A stretch of 64,000 nucleotides of DNA from Pseudomonadota bacterium (GTDB lineage: Bacteria; Pseudomonadota; Alphaproteobacteria; Micavibrionales; UBA2020), in NCBI GenBank assembly GCA_021849295.1, contig JAJZTA010000003.1, positions 1 to 64,000 of the forward strand, given 5' to 3'. The notes under the pieces are model-generated. The model was given only the letters and a program-made list of their open reading frames with translations, was not told where the DNA came from and made no database searches. This document shows, one piece after another, positions 45,335-54,706 of the stretch. Position 1 is the first letter of the stretch, and every line of letters starts with the position of its first letter. The translations under genes and the position numbers were made by a program.

Positions 45335-46204
45335 TCAGGATGCTTTTCTGTTCGGGATGACGGCCTTTTTGAAGGTCGTCTGACCGGGATTGATCACTTT
45401 GGCGACTTCGCGCGCGGCGGCGTTGGCCAGATCCTGCGCGTTGGCGAACTTCCTGGGATCAAGCGGTTCGAAGGCCGTGACTTCGATCGTGACGTTTTTG
45501 ACCTGCAGGCTCCGCCAGATATTGCTGATTTTTTTGCTACCGTTGTTGATGCGGTACAAATCGCGCAAATTCCTGTCCTTCGCGGCGTCCTTGCCATTGA
45601 CGGATTTGATCTGGATGGCGACGGGTTGCACGACGACGTCTTTTTCGAGGCTGACGGGGCGGTTTCTTTTATCGACCGCGGCGGCGCCGAACATCAGCGT
45701 CAGCAGGCCGGCGTGGAACAGTTTCACTTCGCCGTCGTCGCTCGTCGTCGCTTCGGGGAACATGATGGTGTTGTGACCGGCGTTGAAGTTTTTGGCGATT
45801 TTTCCGCGCGACTGCGCGTTGAACTCGGGCTTGCGCTCGATGCCGATGAACTTCATCGCGCGCATGATCGGCCCCAGGCCCGGCCGTTTGGCGATTTCGC
45901 CTTTGCCGACGAAAGAGCCGTTGAGGATCACGCCCGCGGGGATGAAATCCATGGACGACAGATGGTTGGAGAGAAACCACACGGGCTTGTCCTTCACCAG
46001 CGGCGCGGAGGCCTTGTTGAAGACGACCTTGTAGCCGAAGATCCGGCGCAGACCGCCGTAAATCACGCCGGGAATGACCGTGTCGTTATGCGTCAGCGGT
46101 CCGACGACGAGGCCTTGCACGCCGGCCAGCGTGGCGGCGACGGGCAGAAAGGCGATGCCTGCTGCGGCTCTGCCGAGCGCGCGTAAATTCTTCCTGATCT
46201 GCAT
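45335..46204 (-). CDS. 1-acyl-sn-glycerol-3-phosphate acyltransferase family (PlsC-like)
   Basis: A 289-residue membrane-associated acyltransferase. The catalytic block NHLSSMDF (motif NHxxxxD, about residue 80), the FVGKGEIAKRPGLGPIMRAMKFIGIERK block and the FPEATTSDDGEVKLFHAGLL block are all present. One hydrophobic N-terminal segment (AAAGIAFLPVAATLAGVQGLVV) likely anchors it. PlsC makes phosphatidic acid, but some relatives acylate ornithine lipid or lysophospholipids. The gene lies 15 bases downstream of ilvE in the same direction. Confidence 0.9.
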   Translation of the reverse strand: MQIRKNLRALGRAAAGIAFLPVAATLAGVQGLVVGPLTHNDTVIPGVIYGGLRRIFGYKVVFNKASAPLVKDKPVWFLSNHLSSMDFIPAGVILNGSFVGKGEIAKRPGLGPIMRAMKFIGIERKPEFNAQSRGKIAKNFNAGHNTIMFPEATTSDDGEVKLFHAGLLTLMFGAAAVDKRNRPVSLEKDVVVQPVAIQIKSVNGKDAAKDRNLRDLYRINNGSKKISNIWRSLQVKNVTIEVTAFEPLDPRKFANAQDLANAAAREVAKVINPGQTTFKKAVIPNRKAS

Positions 46205-46219
46205 CCGTTGTATCCTTTT

Positions 46220-47104
46220 TTATGCGGCGAGCGGCGCGCGCACCAGCGTGCCGTAGGCGTCGCGCAGCAGTTTGGTGACGGGACCGACCTGATAGGTCAT
46301 CTCGTCGATTTTTCCGATGGGCGTGATCTCGGCGGCGGTGCCTGTGGCGAAGCATTCCTGCGCGGTTTTCAACTCTTCCGGCATGATCGCACGCTCGACG
46401 ACTTTGATGCCGTTTTGCCGCGCCAGATCCATGACCGTGCGGCGGGTGATGCCGTTGAGGAAGCAATCCGCTTCCGGCGTATGCAGTTCGCCGTTCACGA
46501 CCATGAAGAAGTTCGCCCCGGTCAGCTCGGCGACGCGGCCGCGGTAATCCAGCATCAGCGCGTCGGTAAAACCGGCGCGTTCGGACTCATGTTTGGAGAT
46601 CGTGCAGATCATGTAAAGGCCGCAGGCCTTGGCATGCACCGGTGCGGAGTCGGGTGGCGGGCGGCGCCAGCGCGAGGTTTTCAGCGTGATGCCTTTTTCC
46701 TGCGCTTCGGCGGAGAAATAGCTGCCCCAGTCCCAGGCCGCTATGCCGACATGGATTTTGGTTTGCTGCGCCGCGACGCCCATTTGTTCCGCGCCGCGCC
46801 AGGCCAGCGGACGGATATAGCCGTTGACGACGTTGTTGGACTTCACGGCCTCCATGCAGGCAACGCTGAGTTCGTCTGCCGTATAGGGGCATTTCATATC
46901 CATAATTTTGCAACCTTCAAGCAGGCGCTCGCTATGCTCTTTCAGCTTGAAGGGCTGGCCGTTGTAGGCGCGAATTCCCTCGAAAACCCCGCTGCCGTAG
47001 TGCAGCGCGTGGGTCAAAAAGTGCACTTTTGCCTTGCGCCAGGGGAGCATTTCGCCGTCCATCCAGATAAATCCGTCACGGTCGTCGTATGGGATGGTTG
47101 CCAT
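46220..47104 (-). CDS. ilvE: Branched-chain amino acid aminotransferase
   Basis: PLP-dependent fold-type IV enzyme that makes or breaks valine, leucine and isoleucine. It is 294 residues with the N-terminal GFIWMDGEMLPWRKAKVHFLTHALHYGSGVFEGIRAY, the PLP-bound Lys159 in PVHAKACGLY, the Glu-bearing DYRGRVAELTGANFFMV and the phosphate-cup end ATGTAAEITPI. This is the usual IlvE arrangement; D-amino acid or aminodeoxychorismate lyase relatives are less likely. It is divergent from the response regulator across 80 bp and precedes the plsC-like gene. Confidence 0.94.
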   Translation of the reverse strand: MATIPYDDRDGFIWMDGEMLPWRKAKVHFLTHALHYGSGVFEGIRAYNGQPFKLKEHSERLLEGCKIMDMKCPYTADELSVACMEAVKSNNVVNGYIRPLAWRGAEQMGVAAQQTKIHVGIAAWDWGSYFSAEAQEKGITLKTSRWRRPPPDSAPVHAKACGLYMICTISKHESERAGFTDALMLDYRGRVAELTGANFFMVVNGELHTPEADCFLNGITRRTVMDLARQNGIKVVERAIMPEELKTAQECFATGTAAEITPIGKIDEMTYQVGPVTKLLRDAYGTLVRAPLAA

Positions 47105-47184
47105 GATTATGTTTCCTGTCTAGATTTGACTTTGATTTTTACAGGATATTCGTATGTCTTTCCACCCCGAACTTATGTAATTTT

Positions 47185-47922
47185 ATGTCTAATAAAGAAC
47201 CGCAAAACGACCGCCTCATCCGTCTTTCCGAACTGCCCCATGTGCTGGTGGTGGACGATGACGAGCGCCTGCGGCAGTTGTTGTCGCAGTTTCTGGCGGA
47301 AAGCGGGTTTCTGGTGACGACGGCGGTCGACGCGGCGGACGCGCGGCAGAAGCTGAAGTATCTGGAATACGACCTGATCGTCATGGATGTGATGATGCCG
47401 GGCGAGGACGGTTTTTCCCTGACCAAATCCCTCAAGGCGGATAAACTGCCAACGCCGGTGCTGCTGCTGACCGCGCGCAGCGAGACCGACGACCGCATCG
47501 AAGGGCTGGAAGCGGGCGCGGACGATTATCTGTCCAAGCCGTTCGAGCCGCGCGAATTGCTGCTGCGCCTGCATGCCATTTTGCGCCGCGTCGCTGCCGC
47601 GCCCGCGCGGGTGGAGGCGGCGCTCACGTGCGGCAAGTGGACGCTCGATCTCGCGCGCGGCGAACTGGTCGACGGTGAAGCGCGCCAGCCGCTGACGCAG
47701 GTGGAACACAATTTGCTTAAAGCGCTGGCGGGGCGCAAAGGCGAAGTCGTCGGACGCGAGGAATTGGCGGGACTGTGCGGCATCGACGCTATGGACACGG
47801 GCACGTTGCGCACCATCGACGTGCAGGTCACGCGTCTGCGCAAAAAGCTCGAGGAAGACCCGAAGATGCCCAAATACCTCCAGACCGTGCGCGGCAAGGG
47901 ATATGTGCTGTGGGCGGATTGA
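47185..47922 (+). CDS. OmpR-family response regulator
   Basis: A 245-residue two-domain regulator. The receiver domain has the acidic pocket in VVDDDER, the phospho-acceptor Asp68 in LIVMDVMMPGEDG, the LLLTARSE switch residue and Lys118 in YLSKPF. A winged-helix DNA-binding domain fills about 140-243 (LTQVEHNLLKALAGRKGEVVGREEL... VDVQVTRLRKKLEEDPKMPKYLQTVRGKGYVL). The ATG lacks a convincing ribosome-binding site. The histidine kinase gene starts 13 bases after the stop. Sequence looks OmpR/FeuP-like; the stimulus is unknown. Confidence 0.93.
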   Translation: MSNKEPQNDRLIRLSELPHVLVVDDDERLRQLLSQFLAESGFLVTTAVDAADARQKLKYLEYDLIVMDVMMPGEDGFSLTKSLKADKLPTPVLLLTARSETDDRIEGLEAGADDYLSKPFEPRELLLRLHAILRRVAAAPARVEAALTCGKWTLDLARGELVDGEARQPLTQVEHNLLKALAGRKGEVVGREELAGLCGIDAMDTGTLRTIDVQVTRLRKKLEEDPKMPKYLQTVRGKGYVLWAD

Positions 47923-47935
47923 GGATGACGGACTG

Positions 47936-49276
47936 ATGGCTTATCGCTGGAAAACGATCAAGCAGAAGATATTACCGCGCTCGCTCTACGGGCGGTCGCT
48001 GATGATCATTGTCGTGCCGATCATGCTGATCCAGATCATTGTCGCCTATATCTTTATCAGCCAGCCGTGGGAGCGGGTGAGCAACGCGCTGGTGAACTCC
48101 CTCTCCGGAGAGATCCGCATGGTCATCGGCGAGATCCGCATGGCGCCGACGAACGACGACGTTAAAAAGATCGTCAATCTGGCGAGCGAAAATCTCGGTT
48201 TGCAAATCTCCATCGAAGGCAAACGCGAAGCCGCCCGGCACGCGATCTTTTTTGACGGCATCACATGGTACAGCGTCGAGACGAAGCTGCAAAAATACCT
48301 GCAGCGCACGCTGTCCGAGCCTTTCACCATTATCGATCACCCGAAGACAAAACAATTCGAGGTCGATGTGCAGCTCGACCATCACCGCGTCGTCCGGTTC
48401 CTGAGTTCTGATGACAGGCTGATGGACCCGCGCATGTATATCTTCATTCTCTGGCTGATCGGCAGTTCCATCGTGCTGATGGCGGTGGCGGTGGTTTTCA
48501 TGCGCAACCAGATCCGGCCGATCCACCGGCTCGCGCTTGCCGCGGAAAAGCTCGGCAAGGGGCAGGACCTCGCGACCTTCAAGGTCGAGGGCGCGCGCGA
48601 GGTGCGGCAGGCGGGCAGGGCGTTCCTTGATATGCGCGACCGCATCCGCCGCCAGATCGACCAGCGCACGGCGATGCTGGCGGGCGTCTCGCATGACCTG
48701 CGCACGCCCTTGACGCGCATGAAGCTGCAGCTTGCCATGCAGAAGGACGCGGCCGGCAGCGACGAGCTGAAGCAGGATCTCGACGAGATGGAAAAAATGC
48801 TCGAAGGCTATCTTGCCTTCGCGCGCGGCGGCGGCAACGAGGCGACAGAGCTGGTCGATATGCGCTCCGTTCTCGCCCGCATCGCCGCTAACGCGCGGCG
48901 GCAGGGCGCGGACATCACGGGAGACTATGTCGATCACGCACCTTTGCGCGCGCGTCCCGTGGCGATCGAGCGTGCGCTCGGCAATATCGTCAGCAACGCC
49001 TGCAAATACGCCCAACATGTCCGCATCGGTTTGAAGACGGAGCCGGAAACGGTTGAGATCACGGTCGATGACGACGGGCCGGGCATTCCGGCGGAGCAGC
49101 GCGACGAGGTCTTCAAACCCTTTTACCGCCTCGAAAAATCGCGCAACCAGAAAACCGGCGGCCTCGGCCTCGGCCTTTCCATCGCGCAGGACATTATCCA
49201 TGGCCACGGCGGCGAAATATCGCTTGTCGATAGTGACATGGGCGGCTTGCGGGTAGTGGTGAGGTTGCCTGCTTAG
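47936..49276 (+). CDS. EnvZ-like sensor histidine kinase
   Basis: A 446-residue inner-membrane kinase partner of the preceding regulator. Transmembrane helices near 20-43 and 165-190 enclose a periplasmic sensor of about 120 residues. A HAMP linker (FMRNQIRPIHRLALAAEKLGKG), the phospho-acceptor His253 in GVSHDLRTPLTRMKLQ and an HATPase domain with NIVSNACKYA, VDDDGPGIP and GGLGLGLSIAQDII follow. All kinase boxes are intact. The ATG at 47936 is preceded by GAGG and GG within a weak site. Its 3' end overlaps proC by four bases on the opposite strand. Confidence 0.94.
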   Translation: MAYRWKTIKQKILPRSLYGRSLMIIVVPIMLIQIIVAYIFISQPWERVSNALVNSLSGEIRMVIGEIRMAPTNDDVKKIVNLASENLGLQISIEGKREAARHAIFFDGITWYSVETKLQKYLQRTLSEPFTIIDHPKTKQFEVDVQLDHHRVVRFLSSDDRLMDPRMYIFILWLIGSSIVLMAVAVVFMRNQIRPIHRLALAAEKLGKGQDLATFKVEGAREVRQAGRAFLDMRDRIRRQIDQRTAMLAGVSHDLRTPLTRMKLQLAMQKDAAGSDELKQDLDEMEKMLEGYLAFARGGGNEATELVDMRSVLARIAANARRQGADITGDYVDHAPLRARPVAIERALGNIVSNACKYAQHVRIGLKTEPETVEITVDDDGPGIPAEQRDEVFKPFYRLEKSRNQKTGGLGLGLSIAQDIIHGHGGEISLVDSDMGGLRVVVRLPA

Positions 49277-50040
49277 CGCGAAAGATCTTCCGCACGCCGC
49301 GTCGCGGCTTTGAGGGCGCGGTTGAACAAATCCTGTATCCCCGAGTCGGACATCAGCACTTTCAGCGCGGCTTCGGTGGTGCCGCCGGGGCTGGTGACGT
49401 TTTTGCGCAAGGTTTCCGCGGGCGTCGCGGCGTCACTTTCAGCGAGGGCGGCGGCACCGATGACCGTCTGGCGGGCAAGCTTTTCCGCCATCTCTTGTGG
49501 CAGGCCGATGTTCACGCCGGTTTGCGTCAGCGTTTCGATGAGCAAAAAGATATAGGCGGGGCCGGAACCGGAGAGGGCGGTCACGGGGTTGAGCTGGGAT
49601 TCGTACTCCGCCCACAACACCTCGCCTACCGCGCCGAGCAGCTTCGCCGCCCTGTCTTTTTCAGCCGCGCTGACGTTTTGGTTGGCGCAAGCGACGGTGA
49701 TGCCTTTGCCGATGGCGGCGGGTGTGTTGGGCATGGCGCGGACGACCTTTGCGCCGTTGCCGAGATGCTGCTCGAAAAACGCAATCGGTTTGCCGGCGGC
49801 GATGGTGACGACGAGCGCGGCGGGATAAGCCTGATAATCGTCCACCATGTCGGCCAGCGTTTGCGGCTTGACGGCAAAAACAATGACGTCGGGCTGGAAC
49901 TCTTTGGAAATGTCGGCGAAGGATTTTATCGAGGAGCAGGCTGGATCGACGATCACCAGTTTGTCGCAGATGTTCTTGTCCTGCCAGCGCCGCGCCATGG
50001 CGCCGCCCATCTTCCCGCAGCCAACGAGAAGGACGTTCAA
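49273..50040 (-). CDS. proC: Pyrroline-5-carboxylate reductase
   Basis: Last enzyme of proline synthesis, reducing pyrroline-5-carboxylate with NADPH. It is 255 residues with the Rossmann start VLLVGCGKMGGAMARRW, VFAVKPQTLADMV, VRAMPNTPAAIGKGIT and the signature ALSGSGPAYIFLLIETLTQTGVNIGLPQEMAEKLARQTVIGAAALA. The C-terminal NVTSPGGTTEAALKVL motif is complete. Slightly shorter than the E. coli enzyme (269). It is coupled to ybjN upstream by a 4-base overlap, the gene order ubiK-ybjN-proC often seen in Alphaproteobacteria. Confidence 0.95.
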   Translation of the reverse strand: MNVLLVGCGKMGGAMARRWQDKNICDKLVIVDPACSSIKSFADISKEFQPDVIVFAVKPQTLADMVDDYQAYPAALVVTIAAGKPIAFFEQHLGNGAKVVRAMPNTPAAIGKGITVACANQNVSAAEKDRAAKLLGAVGEVLWAEYESQLNPVTALSGSGPAYIFLLIETLTQTGVNIGLPQEMAEKLARQTVIGAAALAESDAATPAETLRKNVTSPGGTTEAALKVLMSDSGIQDLFNRALKAATRRAEDLSR

Positions 50041-50543
50041 GCTTCACCGATGGTTTCGAAGACCGCAGCGTTGAGATCGTCGTGCAGTCTGACGTCGCCC
50101 GCCGCCGCGAGGCGGAAGGTCGAATGGAAGCGGTTGCATTCGGCGACCGCGATGTCGAGTACGTCGGCGACGAGATCGATGGCGATGCCCGAGGGGATCA
50201 TACGCAGCAGCAGCGTGTGGCGGAAGGTCGGGAACATGCTCTGGTTGGCGAGGTCGAAGTGGCCGAGCCACATGTTCTGGTTGATTTTCTCCAGCGCGAC
50301 GGCGGCCATTTCATAGCTGCCGGCGGGAATCTCTATCGGCAGCGAGCAGGAAATCAGCAGCGCCGAAAATTCGTCCTGCCATTCGAGGCAGACGCTGATG
50401 TTCGCCACTTGCCCCGGCAGGGACATGTCGAGCGTGCAGTCGTCGTGGCGGATGAAGTCCCAGCCTTTGGTTTCGGCAAGTTCCTCCACCATGTCGACGG
50501 GGTTGTTGCTGTCGTGGGAAAGTTCAAACGGGGTTCCGATCAT
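50037..50543 (-). CDS. YbjN domain protein
   Basis: A 168-residue protein of the YbjN family, which resembles type III secretion chaperone folds and has been tied to sensory and stress responses without a defined biochemical role. Recognisable blocks are NPVDMVEELAETKGWDFIRHDDCTLDMSLPG, SVCLEWQDEFSALLISCSLPIEIP and EKINQNMWLGHFDLANQSMFPTFRHTLLLR. Overlaps of four bases join it to ubiK upstream and proC downstream, so the three are one translational unit. Confidence 0.88.
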   Translation of the reverse strand: MIGTPFELSHDSNNPVDMVEELAETKGWDFIRHDDCTLDMSLPGQVANISVCLEWQDEFSALLISCSLPIEIPAGSYEMAAVALEKINQNMWLGHFDLANQSMFPTFRHTLLLRMIPSGIAIDLVADVLDIAVAECNRFHSTFRLAAAGDVRLHDDLNAAVFETIGEA

Positions 50544-50833
50544 TCCTTTTTACTCCCCGTCTTTTGGGTCTTTGCGGTTTTCGGTTTTTGCGTCTTCAGG
50601 CTTTTTTCGAGTTCGGCGAGGCGTTTTTCCAGCGCGATCTGGCGTTCGCGGGCTTTTTGCGCCAGTGCTTCGACTTGTTCAAATTCGTCGCGGGTGACGA
50701 GGTCCATTTCGGCCAGAAACCCGTTGACGAGGGACTTGATCTGCCCGCGCACGGCGCCGAGCGACTGGGCCGCGCCGCCGGCCATTTTGGCCAGATCGTC
50801 CATAAATTTGAGGTTATCGCGGGTACTTCTCAT
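50540..50833 (-). CDS. UbiK-family accessory factor (BMFP domain)
   Basis: A 97-residue coiled-coil protein of the UbiK/YqiC group: N-terminal KFMDDLAKMAGGAAQSLGAVRGQIKSLV amphipathic segment, then MDLVTRDEFEQVEALAQKARERQIALEKRLAELE as trimeric coiled coil, and a Lys-rich tail. In E. coli UbiK binds lipid and aids ubiquinone synthesis under oxygen. It heads the ubiK-ybjN-proC group. Assignment is clear from the motif; the exact role in this organism is inferred. Confidence 0.88.
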   Translation of the reverse strand: MRSTRDNLKFMDDLAKMAGGAAQSLGAVRGQIKSLVNGFLAEMDLVTRDEFEQVEALAQKARERQIALEKRLAELEKSLKTQKPKTAKTQKTGSKKE

Positions 50834-50992
50834 AATATCTCACCAAGTTTTTTGCCTTTCTATCACGAGAACGGTAGTTTATGCAATGTTTTAATCTTTT
50901 TATCGCCCTCGGCATAGCAATCTCGTGACGCGACTCGGGAGTTTCGCTAGGGTGATTTTCGACCTTACCAGACAATGTGATTATGTAAATAA

Positions 50993-51793
50993 ATGATTCC
51001 CTATCCCAAGATAGACCCGATCGCCATTCATTTTACCGCAAAGTATGGTATCCGCTGGTACGCTTTGGCGTATCTCACCGGGTTTTTGGGCGGGTGGTAT
51101 TACGCCGGACGCCTCACCGACCGCGATCCGGGCCGCCGGCCGAACCGCGAGGACATCGACAACGTCCTGCCGTTGCTGGTGCTGGGCGTGATTCTCGGCG
51201 GGCGCACGGGTTACGTGCTGTTCTACAATTTCGACTATTATATGGCGCATCCTTTGCGGATTCCCGCTATCTGGGAAGGTGGCATGTCGTTCCATGGCGG
51301 GTTGCTGGGCGTCGCCGCCGTCGTTCTTCTCTACGCGCGCAAGCACAAGTTTTCGCCGTGGGCGCTGGGCGACATTCTCGCCTGCGTGACGCCGATCGGC
51401 CTTTTCTTCGGCCGGATCGCCAACTTCATCAACGGCGAGCTTTTCGGCCGTGTCTCGACCGTGCCGTGGGCGATGGTCTTTCCGCAAGGCGGGCCGTGGC
51501 CGCGCCATCCGAGCCAGCTCTACGAGGCGTTTCTCGAAGGCATCTGTCTTTTCACCGTTCTTTATCTCGCCGCGCGAAAGGAGTCCGTCCGTCATACGGA
51601 AGGATTGCTGTTCGGCATGTTCGTGACGGGATACGGTCTGTGCCGGTTCCTCGTCGAGTTTTTCCGCGAACCCGATCCGCAGATCGGTTTCATCTTCCAA
51701 TACTTCACCATGGGGCAGTTGCTCTCGCTGCCGATGATCGTTGCGGGGCTTTACATCGTACGCTATGCAAGAAAACGTAAAACAAAAGCTTAA
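50993..51793 (+). CDS. lgt: Prolipoprotein diacylglyceryl transferase
   Basis: Transfers diacylglycerol to the lipobox Cys of prolipoproteins in the inner membrane. The 266 residues form seven hydrophobic helices and include IRWYALAYLTGFLGGWYYAGR, WEGGMSFHGGLLG with the essential His, and the signature GLFFGRIANFINGELFGRVS with the conserved Arg and Asn. HPSQLYEAFLEG and FRFLVEFFREPD-like ends are present (CRFLVEFFREPDPQIG). No ribosome-binding site is seen; the message may be leaderless, with TATGTAAAT about 10 bases before the ATG. The end overlaps midA by 29 bases. Confidence 0.96.
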   Translation: MIPYPKIDPIAIHFTAKYGIRWYALAYLTGFLGGWYYAGRLTDRDPGRRPNREDIDNVLPLLVLGVILGGRTGYVLFYNFDYYMAHPLRIPAIWEGGMSFHGGLLGVAAVVLLYARKHKFSPWALGDILACVTPIGLFFGRIANFINGELFGRVSTVPWAMVFPQGGPWPRHPSQLYEAFLEGICLFTVLYLAARKESVRHTEGLLFGMFVTGYGLCRFLVEFFREPDPQIGFIFQYFTMGQLLSLPMIVAGLYIVRYARKRKTKA

Positions 51794-52904
51794 GGGTAAA
51801 AACCCCGTGCATGAAGAGATCGCCGCCGAAATCACGGCGCGCGGTCCGATAACGGTCGCGGAGTATATGGAGCGCGCGGTCTCCGCCTATTACAAGACGC
51901 AGGAGCCTTTCGGCGTAAGGGGCGATTTCACCACCGCCCCCGAGATCAGCCAGATGTTCGGCGAGATGGTCGGCGCGTGGCTCGTCGATGCCTGGATGCA
52001 GATGGGGCGGCCCGGCAATGTCAAGCTGGTCGAGCTCGGGCCGGGCAAGGGCACGCTCGCGGCGGACATCATGCGCACGGTCTCCAACTGGCCGGATTTC
52101 AAAAACGTGGTGACGCTGCATCTGGTCGAGACCAGTCCGCGTCTGAAGGGGCTGCAGGCGCTGACGCTGAAGAATGTCAGTGTCGGCTGGTATGACAGTT
52201 TCGACGAGGTGCCGGAAGGCGTCTGCTTCGTCGTCGCCAACGAGTTTTTCGACGCGCTGCCGATCCACCAGCTGAAAAAGACCAAGGACGGCTGGTGCGA
52301 GCGCCGCATCGGCTACGATGCCGAGCACGACGTCTTTTTCTTCACCACCGCGCCGCTGGATTTCAAGCTCGAAGGCATGATGCCGGAAGATTTCATGGCC
52401 GCGCCGGAGGGGAGCATCTTCGAGATCAGCCCCGCATCTCTGGAGGTGATGCAGCGGGTATCGGAGCGCATCGCGCGGCACGGCGGCGCGGCGCTGATTT
52501 TGGATTACGGCCATGCGGAGGCGGGGCTGGGCGACACGCTGCAGGCGGTCGCGCATCACAAATATGCGGACGTGCTGGAAGATCCGGGCCTGCGCGACAT
52601 CACCGCGCATGTCGATTTCGGCACGCTGAAGGCGGTCGCATCGCAGCGGGCCGTCGTGTCGGGGCCGGTGACGCAGGGAGAGTTTTTGATCGGGCTCGGC
52701 ATCGAGGCGCGGGCGCAAAGCCTCTGCAAAAAAGCTACGGACGAACAGCGCGAAGACATCACGACGGCGCTCTGCCGCCTTGTCGCGCCGAAGGAAATGG
52801 GGCGTCTGTTCAAGGTCATGGCCCTGACGTCGCGTGAAAAGCCCATTCAGCCCGCAGGCTTCGTGCCCGCGGCGGGAGAGCAGCATGAAACACATCACGA
52901 CTGA
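51765..52904 (+). CDS. MidA/NDUFAF7-family SAM-dependent methyltransferase
   Basis: A 379-residue methyltransferase of the family whose mitochondrial member NDUFAF7 dimethylates an arginine of a complex I subunit during assembly. Motifs are GDFTTAPEISQMFGEMVGAWLVDAW, the SAM loop VELGPGKGTLAADIMR, VVANEFFDALPIHQL and ALILDYGHAEAGLGDTLQAVAHHKY. The ATG at 51765 lies inside lgt (29-base overlap). The C-terminus overlaps pgeF by 20 bases. The gene order lgt-midA-pgeF recurs in Alphaproteobacteria; the reason for the coupling is not known to me. Confidence 0.9.
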   Translation: MQENVKQKLKGKNPVHEEIAAEITARGPITVAEYMERAVSAYYKTQEPFGVRGDFTTAPEISQMFGEMVGAWLVDAWMQMGRPGNVKLVELGPGKGTLAADIMRTVSNWPDFKNVVTLHLVETSPRLKGLQALTLKNVSVGWYDSFDEVPEGVCFVVANEFFDALPIHQLKKTKDGWCERRIGYDAEHDVFFFTTAPLDFKLEGMMPEDFMAAPEGSIFEISPASLEVMQRVSERIARHGGAALILDYGHAEAGLGDTLQAVAHHKYADVLEDPGLRDITAHVDFGTLKAVASQRAVVSGPVTQGEFLIGLGIEARAQSLCKKATDEQREDITTALCRLVAPKEMGRLFKVMALTSREKPIQPAGFVPAAGEQHETHHD

Positions 52905-53649
52905 CCTTGCCGCGATACCGTGGGTGCAGCACGGATTCTTCACCCGCGCGGGCGGCGTCAGCGGCGGGATTTACGCGTCGCTCAACTGCGGCTTCAAAAA
53001 AGACGACAAGCGGAACAACGTGCGCACAAACCGCGCGCTTGCCGCGGAGGCGCTGGGCATTGCGCCCGGACGTCTTGTTGTCACGCGCCAGACTCACGGT
53101 ACCAAGGTTGTCACGGTCCGCAAGCCGTGGGTGCCGAAAAATGCGCCGGAAGGCGACGGCATGGTGACGGCGGAGCGCGGCATGGGGCTAGGCGTTCTGA
53201 CGGCGGATTGCGTGCCGGTGATGTTCGCCTCCAAAAAAGACAAGATCGTCGGCATCTGCCACGCCGGATGGAAAGGGGCGCTGGGCGGCGTGCCGGAGCA
53301 AGTGTTTGCGGCGATGAAAAGGCGTGGCGCGCAGCCGGAGGACATCGCGGTCGCGATCGGCCCCTGCATCGGCGCGGACTCATACGAGGTGAGCGATGAT
53401 TTCATGCTGCCGTTTCAAGAGCAGGATTCAGACAATGCGCGGTTTTTCAAGCGGTCGCCGAACGCGGGGCATCATATCTTCAATCTGCCGGGCTATGTGG
53501 CGCAGCGGCTGAAGAGGGTCGGCATTGAAACGATATATGATACGCATCAGGACACGCTGACCGACGACTCTTTCTTCAGCAACCGCCGCGCCTATTTGAC
53601 GGGCGAAAAGGGCTTCGGGCTGCAGATCTCGATTATTTCAATAAAATGA
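52885..53649 (+). CDS. pgeF: Purine nucleoside phosphorylase / laccase-domain protein (PgeF, YfiH family)
   Basis: A 254-residue protein of the DUF152/YfiH family, called polyphenol oxidase in older annotation. E. coli YfiH clears wrongly built cell-wall precursors, and other members act as purine nucleoside phosphorylases. The metal-binding His and Cys residues are in RQTHGTKV, LTADCVPVMFA and GICHAGWKGALGG, and GPCIGADSYEV is conserved. The ATG at 52885 has GGGAGAG upstream; an in-frame ATG 51 bases earlier lies well within midA and adds unrelated residues. It ends the lgt operon. Confidence 0.92.
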   Translation: MKHITTDLAAIPWVQHGFFTRAGGVSGGIYASLNCGFKKDDKRNNVRTNRALAAEALGIAPGRLVVTRQTHGTKVVTVRKPWVPKNAPEGDGMVTAERGMGLGVLTADCVPVMFASKKDKIVGICHAGWKGALGGVPEQVFAAMKRRGAQPEDIAVAIGPCIGADSYEVSDDFMLPFQEQDSDNARFFKRSPNAGHHIFNLPGYVAQRLKRVGIETIYDTHQDTLTDDSFFSNRRAYLTGEKGFGLQISIISIK

Positions 53650-53740
53650 ACAGGTTATAGAGAAGACTTCTTTTTTGATAGAAAATTGGCTAATTTAATG
53701 CCGCAGTTGGGAAGCCGGACAAATTATGGGCGAGAAGAAA

Positions 53741-54694
53741 ATGAAATTGATTGCATGCTCCAGCAACCAGCCGCTTGCCGCGGCGGTATCGGCCTATCTT
53801 GGCATTCCGTTGACACAAGTTAACCTCAAGCGCTTCGCCGATCAGGAGATCTTCGTCGAAGTGCTGGAGAACGTGCGCGGCGAGGACGTTTTCGTCGTCC
53901 AGTCCACCTCTTATCCCGCCAACGACCACATCATGGAAATGCTCATCATGATCGACGCGCTCAAGCGCGGCTCGGCTCGGCGCATCACGGCGGTCATGCC
54001 CTATTTCGGCTATGCGCGTCAGGACCGCAAGACGGGGTCGCGTTCGCCCATTTCCGCCAAGCTCGTCGCCAACCTGATCACCGAGGCGGGCGCCGATCGC
54101 GTGCTGACGCTTGATCTGCACGCCGGACAGATCCAGGGCTTTTTTGACATTCCGGTGGACAACCTTTTCGCCGGCACGCCGATTTTCGTGCCTTACGTGC
54201 GGAAGACGAAATCGGACAAGCTGTTGACGGTCGTTTCGCCCGACGTGGGCGGCGTGGTGCGCGCGCGCGCGCTGGCCAAGCAGCTTGATGCCGGCCTTGC
54301 CATCATCGACAAGCGCCGCGAGAAAGCGGGCATCTCCGAAGTCATGCACGTCATCGGCGAAGTCGAGGGGCAGGAGTGCATCCTGATCGACGATATGGTC
54401 GACAGCGCGGGCACGATCTGCAACGCGGCGGCGGCGCTGATGAAGGAAGGCGCTGCGTCGGTGCGCGCCTTCGCGACACACGGCGTTCTCTCCGGCAGCG
54501 CGATCGACCGCATCGAAAAGTCGCCGCTGAGCGAAATGGTCGTTACCGACAGCATCGCCGCGACGGAAGCGACGCGGGCTTGCAAAAAGCTGAAATACCT
54601 GCCGGTCGCGCCGCTGATCGGTGAGGCAATCATGCGCATCAGCGAGGAGCGTTCGGTGTCGTCGCTGTTCGACGCTGTGCCCTCGGGCGTCTAA
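53741..54694 (+). CDS. prs: Ribose-phosphate pyrophosphokinase
   Basis: Makes PRPP from ribose 5-phosphate and ATP, feeding pyrimidine, purine, His and Trp pathways. The 317 residues carry [24 protein letters not shown], the ATP-site [21 protein letters not shown], the catalytic Lys/Arg region [18 protein letters not shown] and the PRPP loop [16 protein letters not shown]. The ATG at 53741 gives the family start MKLIACSSN; an ATG five codons earlier (53726) is also possible and neither has a strong site. PRPP made here is the co-substrate of PyrE. Confidence 0.95.
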   Translation: MKLIACSSNQPLAAAVSAYLGIPLTQVNLKRFADQEIFVEVLENVRGEDVFVVQSTSYPANDHIMEMLIMIDALKRGSARRITAVMPYFGYARQDRKTGSRSPISAKLVANLITEAGADRVLTLDLHAGQIQGFFDIPVDNLFAGTPIFVPYVRKTKSDKLLTVVSPDVGGVVRARALAKQLDAGLAIIDKRREKAGISEVMHVIGEVEGQECILIDDMVDSAGTICNAAAALMKEGAASVRAFATHGVLSGSAIDRIEKSPLSEMVVTDSIAATEATRACKKLKYLPVAPLIGEAIMRISEERSVSSLFDAVPSGV

Positions 54695-54706
54695 GCCCGG
54701 AACCTT